Part shown: one piece after another, positions 53,900-62,240 of the stretch
Layout of the letters: every line of letters begins with the position of its first letter
Position numbering within the stretch: position 1 is the first letter of the stretch
Assembly (NCBI RefSeq): GCF_002224485.1
Contig: NZ_CP022463.1
Coordinates: 2,679,990-2,743,989, forward strand
Direction of reading: 5' to 3'
DNA length: 64,000 bases
Origin: Sinomonas sp. R1AF57
GTDB lineage: Bacteria; Actinomycetota; Actinomycetes; Actinomycetales; Micrococcaceae
Notes under the pieces: model-generated
What the model was told of the DNA's origin: nothing
Databases searched by the model: none
What the model saw: only the letters and a program-made list of their open reading frames with translations
Translations under genes and position numbers: made by a program

Positions 53900-54065
53900 C
53901 GTTTCGGGTACGCGAACTTCCCCCTTCCGCCGTTTCGGGTACGCGAACTTCCCCCCTCCGCCGTTTCGGGTACGCAGAGGATCCGCCGCGCTAGGACGTC
54001 CCTCCAGGCGGAGCTCCCTCGCGTACCCGAAACGGCACAGGGGCGACTTTGGCGTACCCGAAACG
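53900..54065. repeat. 31-bp-pitch repeat, three direct and two inverted copies
   Basis: CGTTTCGGGTACGC stands at 53900, 53931 and 53962, exactly 31 bp apart. Its reverse complement GCGTACCCGAAACG stands at 54021 and 54052, again 31 bp apart. The block ends 12 bases before the menD stop codon and occupies most of the 393-base gap up to the amino-acid importer. The rest of the gap, 53686-53899, should contain the importer promoter; no further gene is seen. Confidence 0.88.
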
Positions 54066-54077
54066 GCACCCGAGACG

Positions 54078-55769
54078 TCAGTTGTGGCTCACGGCCCTGC
54101 CCACGGCGAGGCGGATCCGCTCGTGGAGGTCGCGCAGGGACGCCCTGTCCACCCGGGCCTCGATGATCTCCCGCCCCCGTCGCCGGGGAGCGCCGAGCGC
54201 CGCGGACGCCTCTGCCGCGGTGCGCACGAGCGTGTGCCGCACACCGTAGGCGGCCGCGAGCGCCCGGAGGTCGGCGCGGTGCGGCGTGCCGAAGAGGCGT
54301 TCGACGGCGGCCGCCGCCCCCGGGAGCGCCGGGTCGCCCACGCGCCCGTGCTCGAGCAGGCCGAAGATCGCCCCGCCGGCGTCGTTGAGCACGACGGCGC
54401 GCAGGTCCGGTTCCGCTTCCCCGTCGCCGAGGAGGAGCCCGCCGGCGTCGTGCAGGAAGGTCAGATCCCCGAGGAACGCGGTGGTCTCGGTGCGGCGCCC
54501 CAGCCAGAGGCCGGTGGCGGTCGAGAGGGTACCGTCGATCCCGGACAGGCCGCGGTTGGCGAAGACCCGGGCAGCCGGCTGCGGCGGAGGGGCCGCCGCG
54601 AGGTCGACATCGCGGATCCCGTTGGACGAGCCGAGCAGCAGCTGCCCCCGCGCGGTCTCCCACACGAGCTGGGCGAGCCTCGGCCCCGTCAGGGGCGCGC
54701 CGGGGCCGCCGACGATCCGGTCCACCGCCTCCTGCGCCGCGGCGCCGGCGAGGAGCCACGAGTCGAGCCACCCCTCGGCCCCGCGCCCGGCGAAGCCCGA
54801 GAGGATGTCGAGGTCGTCCACGAGCCGTTCCCGGCGTCGGCCCTCCCGGAACCACGCGACCGGGCGGGGGTGGTACAGCGCCGTCTGCACGCCGTCGCGC
54901 GCCAGGAGCGCCGTGACGGGCCGGGACAGGGTGGGCCGGCCGAACAGCACCACGCGCTCGATCCTCAGCCCGGGATGCCCGTCCAGGAGGAGCCGGTAGG
55001 GGCCCACGGCGTGGCCGCCGAAGCGGGCATTCGAGGACGGCTCCGCGAGCAGCGGGAGGCCGTGCGCTGCCGCGAAGGCCTCCGCGAGCGGGCCCGCGCC
55101 GTGGCCGGCGAGGACCACGGTGCGCCGCGGCGGCAGCCCGCCGAGGGCCGCGACCGGCGGCCGGCGGTAGGCGTACGGCTGGACGGGGGGCGGCTCCCAG
55201 CCTCCGCCGGCGGGCGGATCCCAGCCGGGTTCCGGCACGAGGGGGTCCCGGAAGCAGAGGTTGAGCTGGACGGGGCCGGCGGGGATCCCCTCGAGCGCGC
55301 CCGTCGCCGCGGAGAGTGCGGTCCGGACGGACGACGACGGCGACGCACCGGCCGCGACGCTCGTCGCGAAGCGCACGTGCTCGCCGAAGAGGTCGAACTG
55401 CTCGGTGGTCTGGTTCGCACCGGTCCCGTGGAGCTCCTCGGGCCGGTCCGCCGAGAGGACCACAAGGGGCACCTCGGCGTGGTTGGCCTCCATGACGGCG
55501 GGCAGCAGGTTGCCCACGGCCGTGCCGCTCGTGGTCGCGACGGCGGCCGGCCGTCCCGAGGAGAGGGCCGCGCCGAGGGCAGTGAAGGCGCCCACGCGCT
55601 CGTCGACCCGCACCACGAGCTCGAGGTGGCCCCGGCCCTCAGCCTCGGCCAGGGCGTAGGCGAGCGGGGCGCTGCGGGATCCCGGGCACACGACGACGCA
55701 GCGGACGCCGCCCGCGAGCAGCGCGTCGACTGCTGCGCGGGCGGCGTCCAGGGAACTGAGGGCACTCAC
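54078..55769 (-). CDS. menD: SEPHCHC synthase (menaquinone synthesis)
   Basis: A 563-residue thiamine-diphosphate enzyme joining isochorismate and 2-oxoglutarate. The opening VVVCPGSRSAPLAYALAEAE, then RVDERVGAFTALGAALSSGRPAAVATTSGTAVGNLLPAVMEANHAEVPLVVLSADRP with the cofactor glutamate, are MenD hallmarks. The C-terminal ThDP/magnesium motif is FLGDLTFLHDAGGLLLGD. The GTG start at 55769 matches the family start. It is transcribed toward the 31-bp repeat block and lies 16 bases after the PhoX gene on the same strand. Confidence 0.94.
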   Translation of the reverse strand: MSALSSLDAARAAVDALLAGGVRCVVVCPGSRSAPLAYALAEAEGRGHLELVVRVDERVGAFTALGAALSSGRPAAVATTSGTAVGNLLPAVMEANHAEVPLVVLSADRPEELHGTGANQTTEQFDLFGEHVRFATSVAAGASPSSSVRTALSAATGALEGIPAGPVQLNLCFRDPLVPEPGWDPPAGGGWEPPPVQPYAYRRPPVAALGGLPPRRTVVLAGHGAGPLAEAFAAAHGLPLLAEPSSNARFGGHAVGPYRLLLDGHPGLRIERVVLFGRPTLSRPVTALLARDGVQTALYHPRPVAWFREGRRRERLVDDLDILSGFAGRGAEGWLDSWLLAGAAAQEAVDRIVGGPGAPLTGPRLAQLVWETARGQLLLGSSNGIRDVDLAAAPPPQPAARVFANRGLSGIDGTLSTATGLWLGRRTETTAFLGDLTFLHDAGGLLLGDGEAEPDLRAVVLNDAGGAIFGLLEHGRVGDPALPGAAAAVERLFGTPHRADLRALAAAYGVRHTLVRTAAEASAALGAPRRRGREIIEARVDRASLRDLHERIRLAVGRAVSHN

Positions 55770-55785
55770 GCCCCCATCGTATGTA

Positions 55786-57861
55786 CTACTTCGCGTGCTG
55801 GGCCGGGAGGACCTGCACCACGGCCGGGCGCGGGGCGCGGACCTGGCCGGCGGCGGGCGTGCCGCCCTTCACGTAGTCCGGGAACAGCGAGTGCGGCTCC
55901 TCGAAGGTGCCCTCCTCGCCCGGGTGCTGGACCGAGACGTAGACGTGGCGCTCGGCGTCGTGGACGATCGGGCCGCAGGTCTCGGCGTCCCGCGGGACCG
56001 AGAGGAACTGCTCGACCTTGCCGCGCTCGGGGCCCTCGAGGGTGACGCGGAAGAGGCCGTCGTTGTAGCCGATCGAGCTCGGCGCGCCGTCCGTGGCGAG
56101 CCACATGTACCCGGAGGAGTCGAACGCCACGTTGTCGGGGCACGAGATCGGGGAGACCTTGTCCGTGGGGTAGCCCGCGAAGTACGCGGTCTTGTTCTTC
56201 GCCGGGTCGCCGGCGACGAGGAGCAGGTTCCAGCCGAACGCGGTGGCCGTCTGGTCGCCGCCGTCCTCGGTGATCTCGACGATGTGGCCGTCGCGGTTCG
56301 CGGTGCGCGGGTTGACCTCGTCCGCCGGCGCGTTGGTGCCCTTGCCGCGGTTCGAGTTGTTCGTGCAGACGACGTAGACCTTGCCCGAGGTGGGGTGCGG
56401 CTCGACGTCCTCGCAGCGGTCCATCTTGGTCGCACCCACCTTGTCGGCGGCCAGACGGGTGAAGACCAGGATCTCGGCCACGGTCATGTCCCTGAGCGCC
56501 TCGTGCCCGGGCTTGCCGCCGACGACGAGCGGGAGCCACTCGCCGCGGCCGTCGAACGCGCCATCGGACGGGAGTGCGCCGGAGCCGTCGATCTCGCCGG
56601 CGGAGTTGCCCGTGAACTTGGCGACGTAGAGGTCGCCCTCGGACAGGAGGGTCATGTTGTGGGCCCGGTCGCCCTCCCTGTACGTGTCCTTGGAGACGAA
56701 CTTGTACAGGTAGTCGAAGCGCTCGTCGTCGCCCGAGTACGCCACGGCCTTGCCGTTGGCCGCGATGCGGACGTTCGCGCCCTCGTGCTTGAAGCGGCCC
56801 AGCGAGGTGTGCTTCTTGGGGGTCGACGTCGGGTCCATCGGATCCACCTCGACGACCCAGCCGAAGCGGTTCTCCTCGTTCTCGTAGCCCGCGGTGCGGG
56901 TGTCGAAGCGCGGGTCGTCGAGCTCCCAGCCGCGGCCGGTCGCCTTGTCGGAGAGGCCGTAGCGCTTCTGGGCCGCCGAGGTGCCGGCGGAGCGGAAGTA
57001 GCCGTTGAAGTTCTCCTCGCCCGAGAGGATGGTGCCCCACGGCGTCGTGCCGCCGGAGCAGTTGCCGAGGGTGCCCTTGACCTTGCGGCCGGTCGGGTCG
57101 GCGGCGGTCTTCAGCAGCGCGGACCCGGCCGCAGGGCCGGTCAGCTCGTACTCGGTGTCGATGAGGAACCGGCGGTTGAGCGGGGCCCCCTTGACGTAGG
57201 TCCAGGCGCTGTTCTTGTCGCGGCGCGTGAGCTCGACGACGGAGAGGCCGTGGGCGGCGCGGGCGACGGCGCGGACCCGTGCCGGGTCGGCGTCGAGCTG
57301 CGCCTTCGGGAACATGATGCCCTCGTTGGTGTACTCGTGGTTCGTGAAGAGCACCGCGCGGCGGCCGTTCTCGCCGTCGATCCGGATGATGTCCGTGTAG
57401 TCGTTGTTGTAGCCGAACTGGCGGGCCTGGGCGGCCTCCGTCTGGTTCGCGATGTCGAACGCGGGAGAGTCGTTGAAGAGCGGGTCGCCCCAGCGGATGA
57501 CCGGCGTCCAGCTGTAGCCCGACGGGACGGTGAACTCGTCGACCGTGAAGTGGACGGGGCTGATCGGGGTGAAGTCGAGCTTGCTGGTGACGCCCTTGGC
57601 CGCGGGGGCGAGGCCGGCGGCTTCCGAGCGGCCGGCGCCCGCGCCCGTGAAGGCCAGCGTGAGCGCGCCGGCGAGGCCGAGGCCCAGAGCGGAGCGGCGC
57701 GAGATCGCCCCGGCGGCGATGTCGCGGAAGTAGCCGTTGTCCGAGGTGTTGCACACCTCGCCGAGGCAGGCGTTGTCGCACTTGAGCGCGCAGGTCACGG
57801 CGCTTCGCTTGCCGCGGACATGGCCCAGCATCGGCAGGAGCGTACGGCGGGATTCAGTCAA
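55786..57861 (-). CDS. PhoX family alkaline phosphatase (DUF839), Tat-exported
   Basis: A 691-residue calcium/iron-type phosphatase of the PhoX family, which releases phosphate from organic esters outside the cell. A long leader contains a twin-arginine motif ISRRSALGLGLAGALTLAF at residues 53-71. The body has FTNHEYTNEGIM, NCSGGTTPWGTILSGEENFNGYF, KHTSLGRFKHEGANV, RCEDVEPHPTSGKVYVVCTNN and CPDNVAFDSSGYMWLATDG, all conserved in PhoX. A Pho-box-like repeat lies about 80-97 bases upstream. The 52 residues ahead of the Tat motif contain four cysteines, which is unusual for a signal region. Confidence 0.9.
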   Translation of the reverse strand: MTESRRTLLPMLGHVRGKRSAVTCALKCDNACLGEVCNTSDNGYFRDIAAGAISRRSALGLGLAGALTLAFTGAGAGRSEAAGLAPAAKGVTSKLDFTPISPVHFTVDEFTVPSGYSWTPVIRWGDPLFNDSPAFDIANQTEAAQARQFGYNNDYTDIIRIDGENGRRAVLFTNHEYTNEGIMFPKAQLDADPARVRAVARAAHGLSVVELTRRDKNSAWTYVKGAPLNRRFLIDTEYELTGPAAGSALLKTAADPTGRKVKGTLGNCSGGTTPWGTILSGEENFNGYFRSAGTSAAQKRYGLSDKATGRGWELDDPRFDTRTAGYENEENRFGWVVEVDPMDPTSTPKKHTSLGRFKHEGANVRIAANGKAVAYSGDDERFDYLYKFVSKDTYREGDRAHNMTLLSEGDLYVAKFTGNSAGEIDGSGALPSDGAFDGRGEWLPLVVGGKPGHEALRDMTVAEILVFTRLAADKVGATKMDRCEDVEPHPTSGKVYVVCTNNSNRGKGTNAPADEVNPRTANRDGHIVEITEDGGDQTATAFGWNLLLVAGDPAKNKTAYFAGYPTDKVSPISCPDNVAFDSSGYMWLATDGAPSSIGYNDGLFRVTLEGPERGKVEQFLSVPRDAETCGPIVHDAERHVYVSVQHPGEEGTFEEPHSLFPDYVKGGTPAAGQVRAPRPAVVQVLPAQHAK

Positions 57862-57940
57862 GGGGAATCATCCTTACGGGTGCGATCGGATAGCGATGTC
57901 CTCCACCCGACCATTCCCAGCAAAAATCCAGCTAAGCCAG

Positions 57941-57958
57941 AGGTTAACTCAAGGTAAA
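57941..57958 (-). promoter_or_regulatory. Pho-box-like direct repeat upstream of PhoX gene
   Basis: On the minus strand TTTACCT and TTAACCT stand 11 bp apart (4-bp spacer), the unit length and pitch of actinobacterial PhoP boxes (consensus unit GTTCACC). It lies 80-97 bases ahead of the phosphatase start. The match per unit is partial. Confidence 0.45.
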
Positions 57959-57989
57959 TGCCGTGGGAGACCTGAGGCACACGCGGCCA

Positions 57990-59012
57990 TCAACGCCCGG
58001 CGAGGACCGCGTGGCACCGGCGGAGCCGCTCGATCCACCAGGCGCGCCGCTCCGCTCTCACGGCGAACCGGGCCAGCAGCCCGGGGTCCGGCTCCGACCG
58101 TCGGGCCAGCTCGGCACCGGCGGGGAGGTAGCCGGCCTCGGGCACGAGTGGCGACCGCACGACGTCGTGCGCCAGCAGGGCCCCGGTGCCGAGCCCGCAG
58201 GCGTACGGCAGCTGCGGGAGCGCGGCGGCCAGCGCGACGCCGGCGGCGAGCCCCACCGAGGTGTCGAGAGCCGAGCTCACGACGGCGGGCAGCCCGGCCT
58301 CGCGGACGATCTCGAGGGCGCGCCGCACTCCCCCGAGCGGGGCGGCCTTGACGACGATGAGGTCCGCTGCGCCGGCGCGGGCGACGCGCAGGGGGTCCTC
58401 GGCCTTCCGGACCGCCTCGTCCGCAGCGATGCGCACCGGGGTGCCGCGTGCCTCGAGCAGGGCGCGGACCTCGGCGAGGGCATTGATGCCGGGGACGGGC
58501 TGCTCGGCGTACTCGAGGCCGAACGGCTCGAGCTGCCCGAGCGCCTCGACGGCCTCCGGCACCGACCAGCCCCCGTTCGCGTCGACCCGCAGCTCCGCGT
58601 CCGGCAGCACCTCCCGCACGGCGGCGACCCTGCCGACGTCGTCCGCGATGCTCTGCCCGGCCTCGGCCACTTTGACCTTGACGGCGGTCACCGGCCCGAA
58701 GGCGGCGAGCACCTCGGGGACGCGCCCCGCGGGGACGGCCGGGACGGTCGCGTTGACGGGCACGCGCTCGCGCACCGGCGCGGGGAAGCCTTCCCACGCG
58801 GCCTCGACGGCGGAGGCGAGCCAGCGGGACGACTCCGCGTCGTCGTACTCGAGGAACGGGGCGAACTCGCCCCATCCGGCCGGCCCGCGCAGCACGAGCG
58901 CCTCGCGCTCGGTCACGCCGCGGAACCTGACGGTCAGCGGGACGCGCACGACGGCGGCCGCCGCCTCGAGCTCTGGCAGGTCGGGGAGCACGGGGCGCCG
59001 GGTGCAGCTCAT
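57990..59012 (-). CDS. menC: o-Succinylbenzoate synthase
   Basis: A 340-residue enolase-superfamily enzyme that dehydrates SHCHC to succinylbenzoate. The catalytic lysine pair lies in VTAVKVKVAEAG near residue 112. Metal ligands are in LRVDANGGW, EYAEQP and IAADEAV, and the second lysine is in LIVVKAAPLGGVRRAL. The length and the SALDTSVGLAAGVALAAALP stretch fit the actinobacterial MenC branch. Its start overlaps the M50 protease stop by 4 bases. Confidence 0.92.
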   Translation of the reverse strand: MSCTRRPVLPDLPELEAAAAVVRVPLTVRFRGVTEREALVLRGPAGWGEFAPFLEYDDAESSRWLASAVEAAWEGFPAPVRERVPVNATVPAVPAGRVPEVLAAFGPVTAVKVKVAEAGQSIADDVGRVAAVREVLPDAELRVDANGGWSVPEAVEALGQLEPFGLEYAEQPVPGINALAEVRALLEARGTPVRIAADEAVRKAEDPLRVARAGAADLIVVKAAPLGGVRRALEIVREAGLPAVVSSALDTSVGLAAGVALAAALPQLPYACGLGTGALLAHDVVRSPLVPEAGYLPAGAELARRSEPDPGLLARFAVRAERRAWWIERLRRCHAVLAGR

Positions 59013-59758
59013 GCGCCCACTGTACGCAGGGACCCCGTCAGCACGGCCCACGAGGCGACGCCGGCGAGGGCGATGACGGCGGCGAATGCGAACAGCCACA
59101 CGGCCGAGGGGACGCCGGTCTTTCGGGAGAGGATGAACGCGTCCGAGCTCGCCAGCTCCCGCCGGCGGCGCGTGTGCACTGAGACGAGGTTCCACCAGTC
59201 CCGCGCGGCGCCCATCACGAGCGCGAGCCCGACGGCGAGCGTCAGGTGGCCCTGGAGGTCGGCGGGCACCGCGGCGACGATGGCCGCGACTGCGATGATC
59301 GATCCGGCGAGGATGAGCACGCCGGCGAGGTTCCGGATGAAGAGGAACACGAGCGCGAGCACGATCACGGACACCGACAGCGCCGTCCTCCCCCACCCGG
59401 CCGCGGAGGCCCACACGAGCACGGCGCCGACGGCTGCCGGCGCCGGGTAGCCCCAGAAGCCGAACCACACGGCCCGGCCGCGGCCCACGCCGTGGGTCGT
59501 TCCGCCCTGGTCCATGCGCAGCGTGATGCCCGTGACCCGCATGCCGGTCGCGAGCCCCGCGAAGGCGTGGCCGAGCTCGTGGACCACGGTGACGAAGCGG
59601 CCGAAGAACCGCCACAGGACCGGGACGACGCACAGCGCCGCCGCTCCCCCGAGGATCCACAGCAGCTCCGCCGCGGGCACCACGAGCGGGCTCGAGCGCC
59701 CGAACCCGGAGAGGAACCCGTTGACGAAGGCCTGCCACCACTGTTCGATCACGGGCAC
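59009..59758 (-). CDS. M50 family membrane metalloprotease-like protein
   Basis: A 249-residue integral membrane protein with about six helices. The zinc motif HELGH lies in VTVVHELGHAFAGLATGMRVTGITL near residue 55. GGTTHGVGRGRAVWFGFWGYPAPAAVGAVL resembles the M50B-like family of actinobacteria. GTG codons at 59758 and 59752 are both possible starts; 59758 is taken for the AGG upstream. It is coupled to menC by a 4-base overlap. Substrate unknown. Confidence 0.8.
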   Translation of the reverse strand: MPVIEQWWQAFVNGFLSGFGRSSPLVVPAAELLWILGGAAALCVVPVLWRFFGRFVTVVHELGHAFAGLATGMRVTGITLRMDQGGTTHGVGRGRAVWFGFWGYPAPAAVGAVLVWASAAGWGRTALSVSVIVLALVFLFIRNLAGVLILAGSIIAVAAIVAAVPADLQGHLTLAVGLALVMGAARDWWNLVSVHTRRRRELASSDAFILSRKTGVPSAVWLFAFAAVIALAGVASWAVLTGSLRTVGA

Positions 59759-59842
59759 CGAGCCTACCGGCGGACGCTGGGAGGGGGCCGCGCGCCGTCG
59801 ACCTTCAGGAGCCGTCCAGCCGCGTGTGGCAGGCTGGAACGG

Positions 59843-60796
59843 ATGGCTGCACCCACCCACGCACGCTCCGAGGTCCCCGGCCCCCGCGGCCGCCGGGACC
59901 CGTCTGCACTGCTGTCTGGCGGGGATCGGAGGCGTGTTCCACGCCCTTCGGTTGGCGTCGGGCCGTTCCTGCTGGCCTCGCTCGCGGCCGTCGCCGCGCT
60001 CCTGTGCACCTACCTGTTCTTCGTCCGCACCACCACGGGGCAGTACATCGACGAATCCGCCCTCGTCGAGGCCACCGAGCTCTACGGGGCCGCAGGCAAG
60101 GCCTCGCTGCGGTTCCTCGACTTCCTCCCCGCGCTCTCGGTCGCCCTCGCGCTGGGGGCGCTGGGATACGCGGCGCTCGCACGACGGCGCTGGGCCGCCT
60201 CCGCCGTCGCCCTCGCCGCGGCGCTGTGCGCCAACCTCGCCACCCAGCTGCTCAAGAACGACATCCTGACCCGCCCCTACCGCGGCATCGAGACCTACAT
60301 GGAGAACTCGCTCCCCTCGGGGCACACGACCCTCGCCGCCTCCGCCGCGGCCGCGGTCTTCCTCGTCGCGTCCCCGCGCTGGCGCCCCCTCGTAGCCTTC
60401 GCGGGCGGGACCTACGCCGTGGCGACCGGCGTGTCGACCCTCGTGAACCAGTGGCACCGGCCGGCCGACGTCGTGTCCGCGTTCCTCGTCGTCGCGGTGT
60501 TCATGGCCCCCGCCGCGTGGCTCGTGCTGCGCACGGGCATGGTGTGGAACGAGTGGGACGGGTTCGGGCGCCACGTGGGCTCGTCACGGCTGTGGCTTGC
60601 CCTGCCGACCGCCGCGGGGCTCGCTGCGGCGGGAGTCGCCGTCGTCGCGCTCGTGCGGATCGCGCCGCTGGCGGGGCGGGAGGTGAGCACGACGAACTAC
60701 TTCTGGGCCGGCCTGGCGTTCATCGTGATCAGCGGCTACCTGGTCGCCGTAGGGGCATCGTGGCTCATGGCGCACGCTTCGCGTCCCCGCCGCTGA
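59843..60796 (+). CDS. PAP2 family membrane phosphatase
   Basis: A 317-residue phosphatidic acid phosphatase-type protein with about six helices. The catalytic pattern includes KNDILTRPYR, the central SLPSGHTTLAASAAAAV near residue 153, and NQWHRPADVVSAFLVV near residue 200. Together these supply the lysine, arginine, two histidines and aspartate of the PAP2 active site, facing the outside. Likely roles are recycling of undecaprenyl diphosphate or lipid phosphates. The ATG at 59843 follows AGGCTGGAACGG. It is divergent from the M50 gene. Confidence 0.9.
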   Translation: MAAPTHARSEVPGPRGRRDPSALLSGGDRRRVPRPSVGVGPFLLASLAAVAALLCTYLFFVRTTTGQYIDESALVEATELYGAAGKASLRFLDFLPALSVALALGALGYAALARRRWAASAVALAAALCANLATQLLKNDILTRPYRGIETYMENSLPSGHTTLAASAAAAVFLVASPRWRPLVAFAGGTYAVATGVSTLVNQWHRPADVVSAFLVVAVFMAPAAWLVLRTGMVWNEWDGFGRHVGSSRLWLALPTAAGLAAAGVAVVALVRIAPLAGREVSTTNYFWAGLAFIVISGYLVAVGASWLMAHASRPRR

Positions 60797-60828
60797 GACG
60801 GCGCCCCGCTTGGTCGGCCCGGCACGGC

Positions 60829-62025
60829 TCAGGCGCCGCCGGCCTGCCGCCGCTGGGCCCGGGGGACGGCCCACGCGAGCACGGCCGCCGCGGCCAGGCC
60901 GAGCCCGCCGGAGGCCGCGACCCCGGCCCCGAGGCCCAACGCTGCGGTGACGGCCGAGAGCAGGACTGGTCCCGCCGTCGTGCCCGCGTCCGCCATGAGC
61001 CGCCAGAGCCCGAGGAACTGCGCACGGCCGGGGCTCGGTGAGAAGTCCGCTCCGAGGGTCATGACCATTCCCGAGCCGATGCCGTTCCCCATGCCGAGCG
61101 CGCACGAGGCGGCAAGGAAGGGCCAGAACGTGCCCGTCCACGGCATGGCGATGAGGGAGAGTCCCATGAGGGTCATCGAGGGCACCGCGACGGCGAGTCG
61201 GCCCCGGGTGTCCATGGTCCGGCCGCCCGGATAGAAGAGCAGGAGGTCCATGCCCCCGGCGATACCGTAGACGAGAGCGGCGGTGGTCGCGTCGAGTCCG
61301 AGGTGGTCCGCCCACAGCGGGATGACGACCTGGCGGGACTGGCGCACCGCGGCAACGAACAGGACGCCGAGCCCGACCGTCGTCAGCACCCTCCAGTGCC
61401 CCGCCGCGACCTGCGCGAGGCGCGGCTCGGGCGCCCGCGGCCCGTCGCCGTCGTCCACGGCGAGGTCCCGCATCCACAGGGCGACCACCGATGCGCCGGC
61501 GAGCACCACCGCGCCGAGCCAGTAGGCGCCGCGCAGGCCCCAGAACTGGATCGCCGCCGCGCCGAGGAAGGGGCCGATGAAGATGCCGATGCGGCTCACC
61601 CCGCCGAGGGTCGAGAGCGCGCGGGCGCGGTAGTCCACCGGGACGGCCTCGGTGAGGTACTTCTGGCGGGCCAGCCCGGTCACGCTGCCCGACATGCCGA
61701 GCACGACGAGCGCGGGGACGAGCTGCCACAGTTCCTGGGCGAGGGCCGCGAGCACGAGGGCCACCGCGCCCGCCAGCTGGGCTCCGACGATCGCCCAGCG
61801 TTCCCCGAAGCGCAGGGTGAGGTAGGACGCGGGCAGGTTGAACAGGAGCGAGCCCAGCCCCACGAGCGTGACCGTCAGCGCAGCGACGGCCACGGACGCG
61901 CCGAGGTCCCGCGCCGACAGTGCGACGACCGGCAGCACGGCCCCCTCGCCGAGGAAGAACAGGACGGACGGGCCGAAGGCGGGGACGGCGATCGACAGGA
62001 GGGAGAACTGTCCGGGCCGCTGCAC
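60829..62025 (-). CDS. MFS transporter
   Basis: A 398-residue 12-helix carrier. GEGAVLPVVALSARDLGASVAVAALTVTLVGLGSLLFNLPASYLTLRFGERW holds the loop 2-3 motif in modified form. The second half repeats it as GGRTMDTRGRLAV. It most resembles multidrug-type facilitators (two 6-helix halves). The GTG start has GGGGGA almost adjacent. It converges with the PAP2 gene and is monocistronic. Substrate unknown. Confidence 0.87.
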   Translation of the reverse strand: MQRPGQFSLLSIAVPAFGPSVLFFLGEGAVLPVVALSARDLGASVAVAALTVTLVGLGSLLFNLPASYLTLRFGERWAIVGAQLAGAVALVLAALAQELWQLVPALVVLGMSGSVTGLARQKYLTEAVPVDYRARALSTLGGVSRIGIFIGPFLGAAAIQFWGLRGAYWLGAVVLAGASVVALWMRDLAVDDGDGPRAPEPRLAQVAAGHWRVLTTVGLGVLFVAAVRQSRQVVIPLWADHLGLDATTAALVYGIAGGMDLLLFYPGGRTMDTRGRLAVAVPSMTLMGLSLIAMPWTGTFWPFLAASCALGMGNGIGSGMVMTLGADFSPSPGRAQFLGLWRLMADAGTTAGPVLLSAVTAALGLGAGVAASGGLGLAAAAVLAWAVPRAQRRQAGGA

Positions 62026-62142
62026 TCCCCCACTCTAGTGACGCGCGCGGTCGCGCCTCCCCATTGCACGCACGGGGCGCAGTGGCTAGAGTAAATCCAG
62101 TCCTTGGACTAATCTCGTCTCTTGCCGGGCCGAGACCACGCC

Positions 62143-62178
62143 GGAGACGCGGCCGCTATTGGGGGCGGCCGCGCCTCC
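62143..62178 (-). terminator. Hairpin downstream of the MinD-like ATPase gene
   Basis: CGCGGCCGC (62148-62156) pairs with GCGGCCGCG (62165-62173), flanked by GGAG and CTCC that extend the stem with a small internal bulge. It lies about 65 bases beyond the ATPase stop and ahead of the MFS gene on the same strand. Confidence 0.6.
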
Positions 62179-62240
62179 GTGCTGCAGTGGGGCTCGGTTC
62201 GGGCTCGTGCTCGGTTGGGGCCAGCGGCCCCGGACGAGGG

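Noticed and set aside
53782-54855. A minus-strand open frame running from menD sequence through the 31-bp repeats
   Set aside because: It is out of frame with menD, which has all its motifs, and beyond menD it only translates the repeats.
57172-57186. GCGGTTGAGCGGGGC inside the PhoX gene as another copy of the cys-operon repeat
   Set aside because: It encodes APLNRRF, a stretch expected in the PhoX family, and has no second arm, so the likeness is probably chance.
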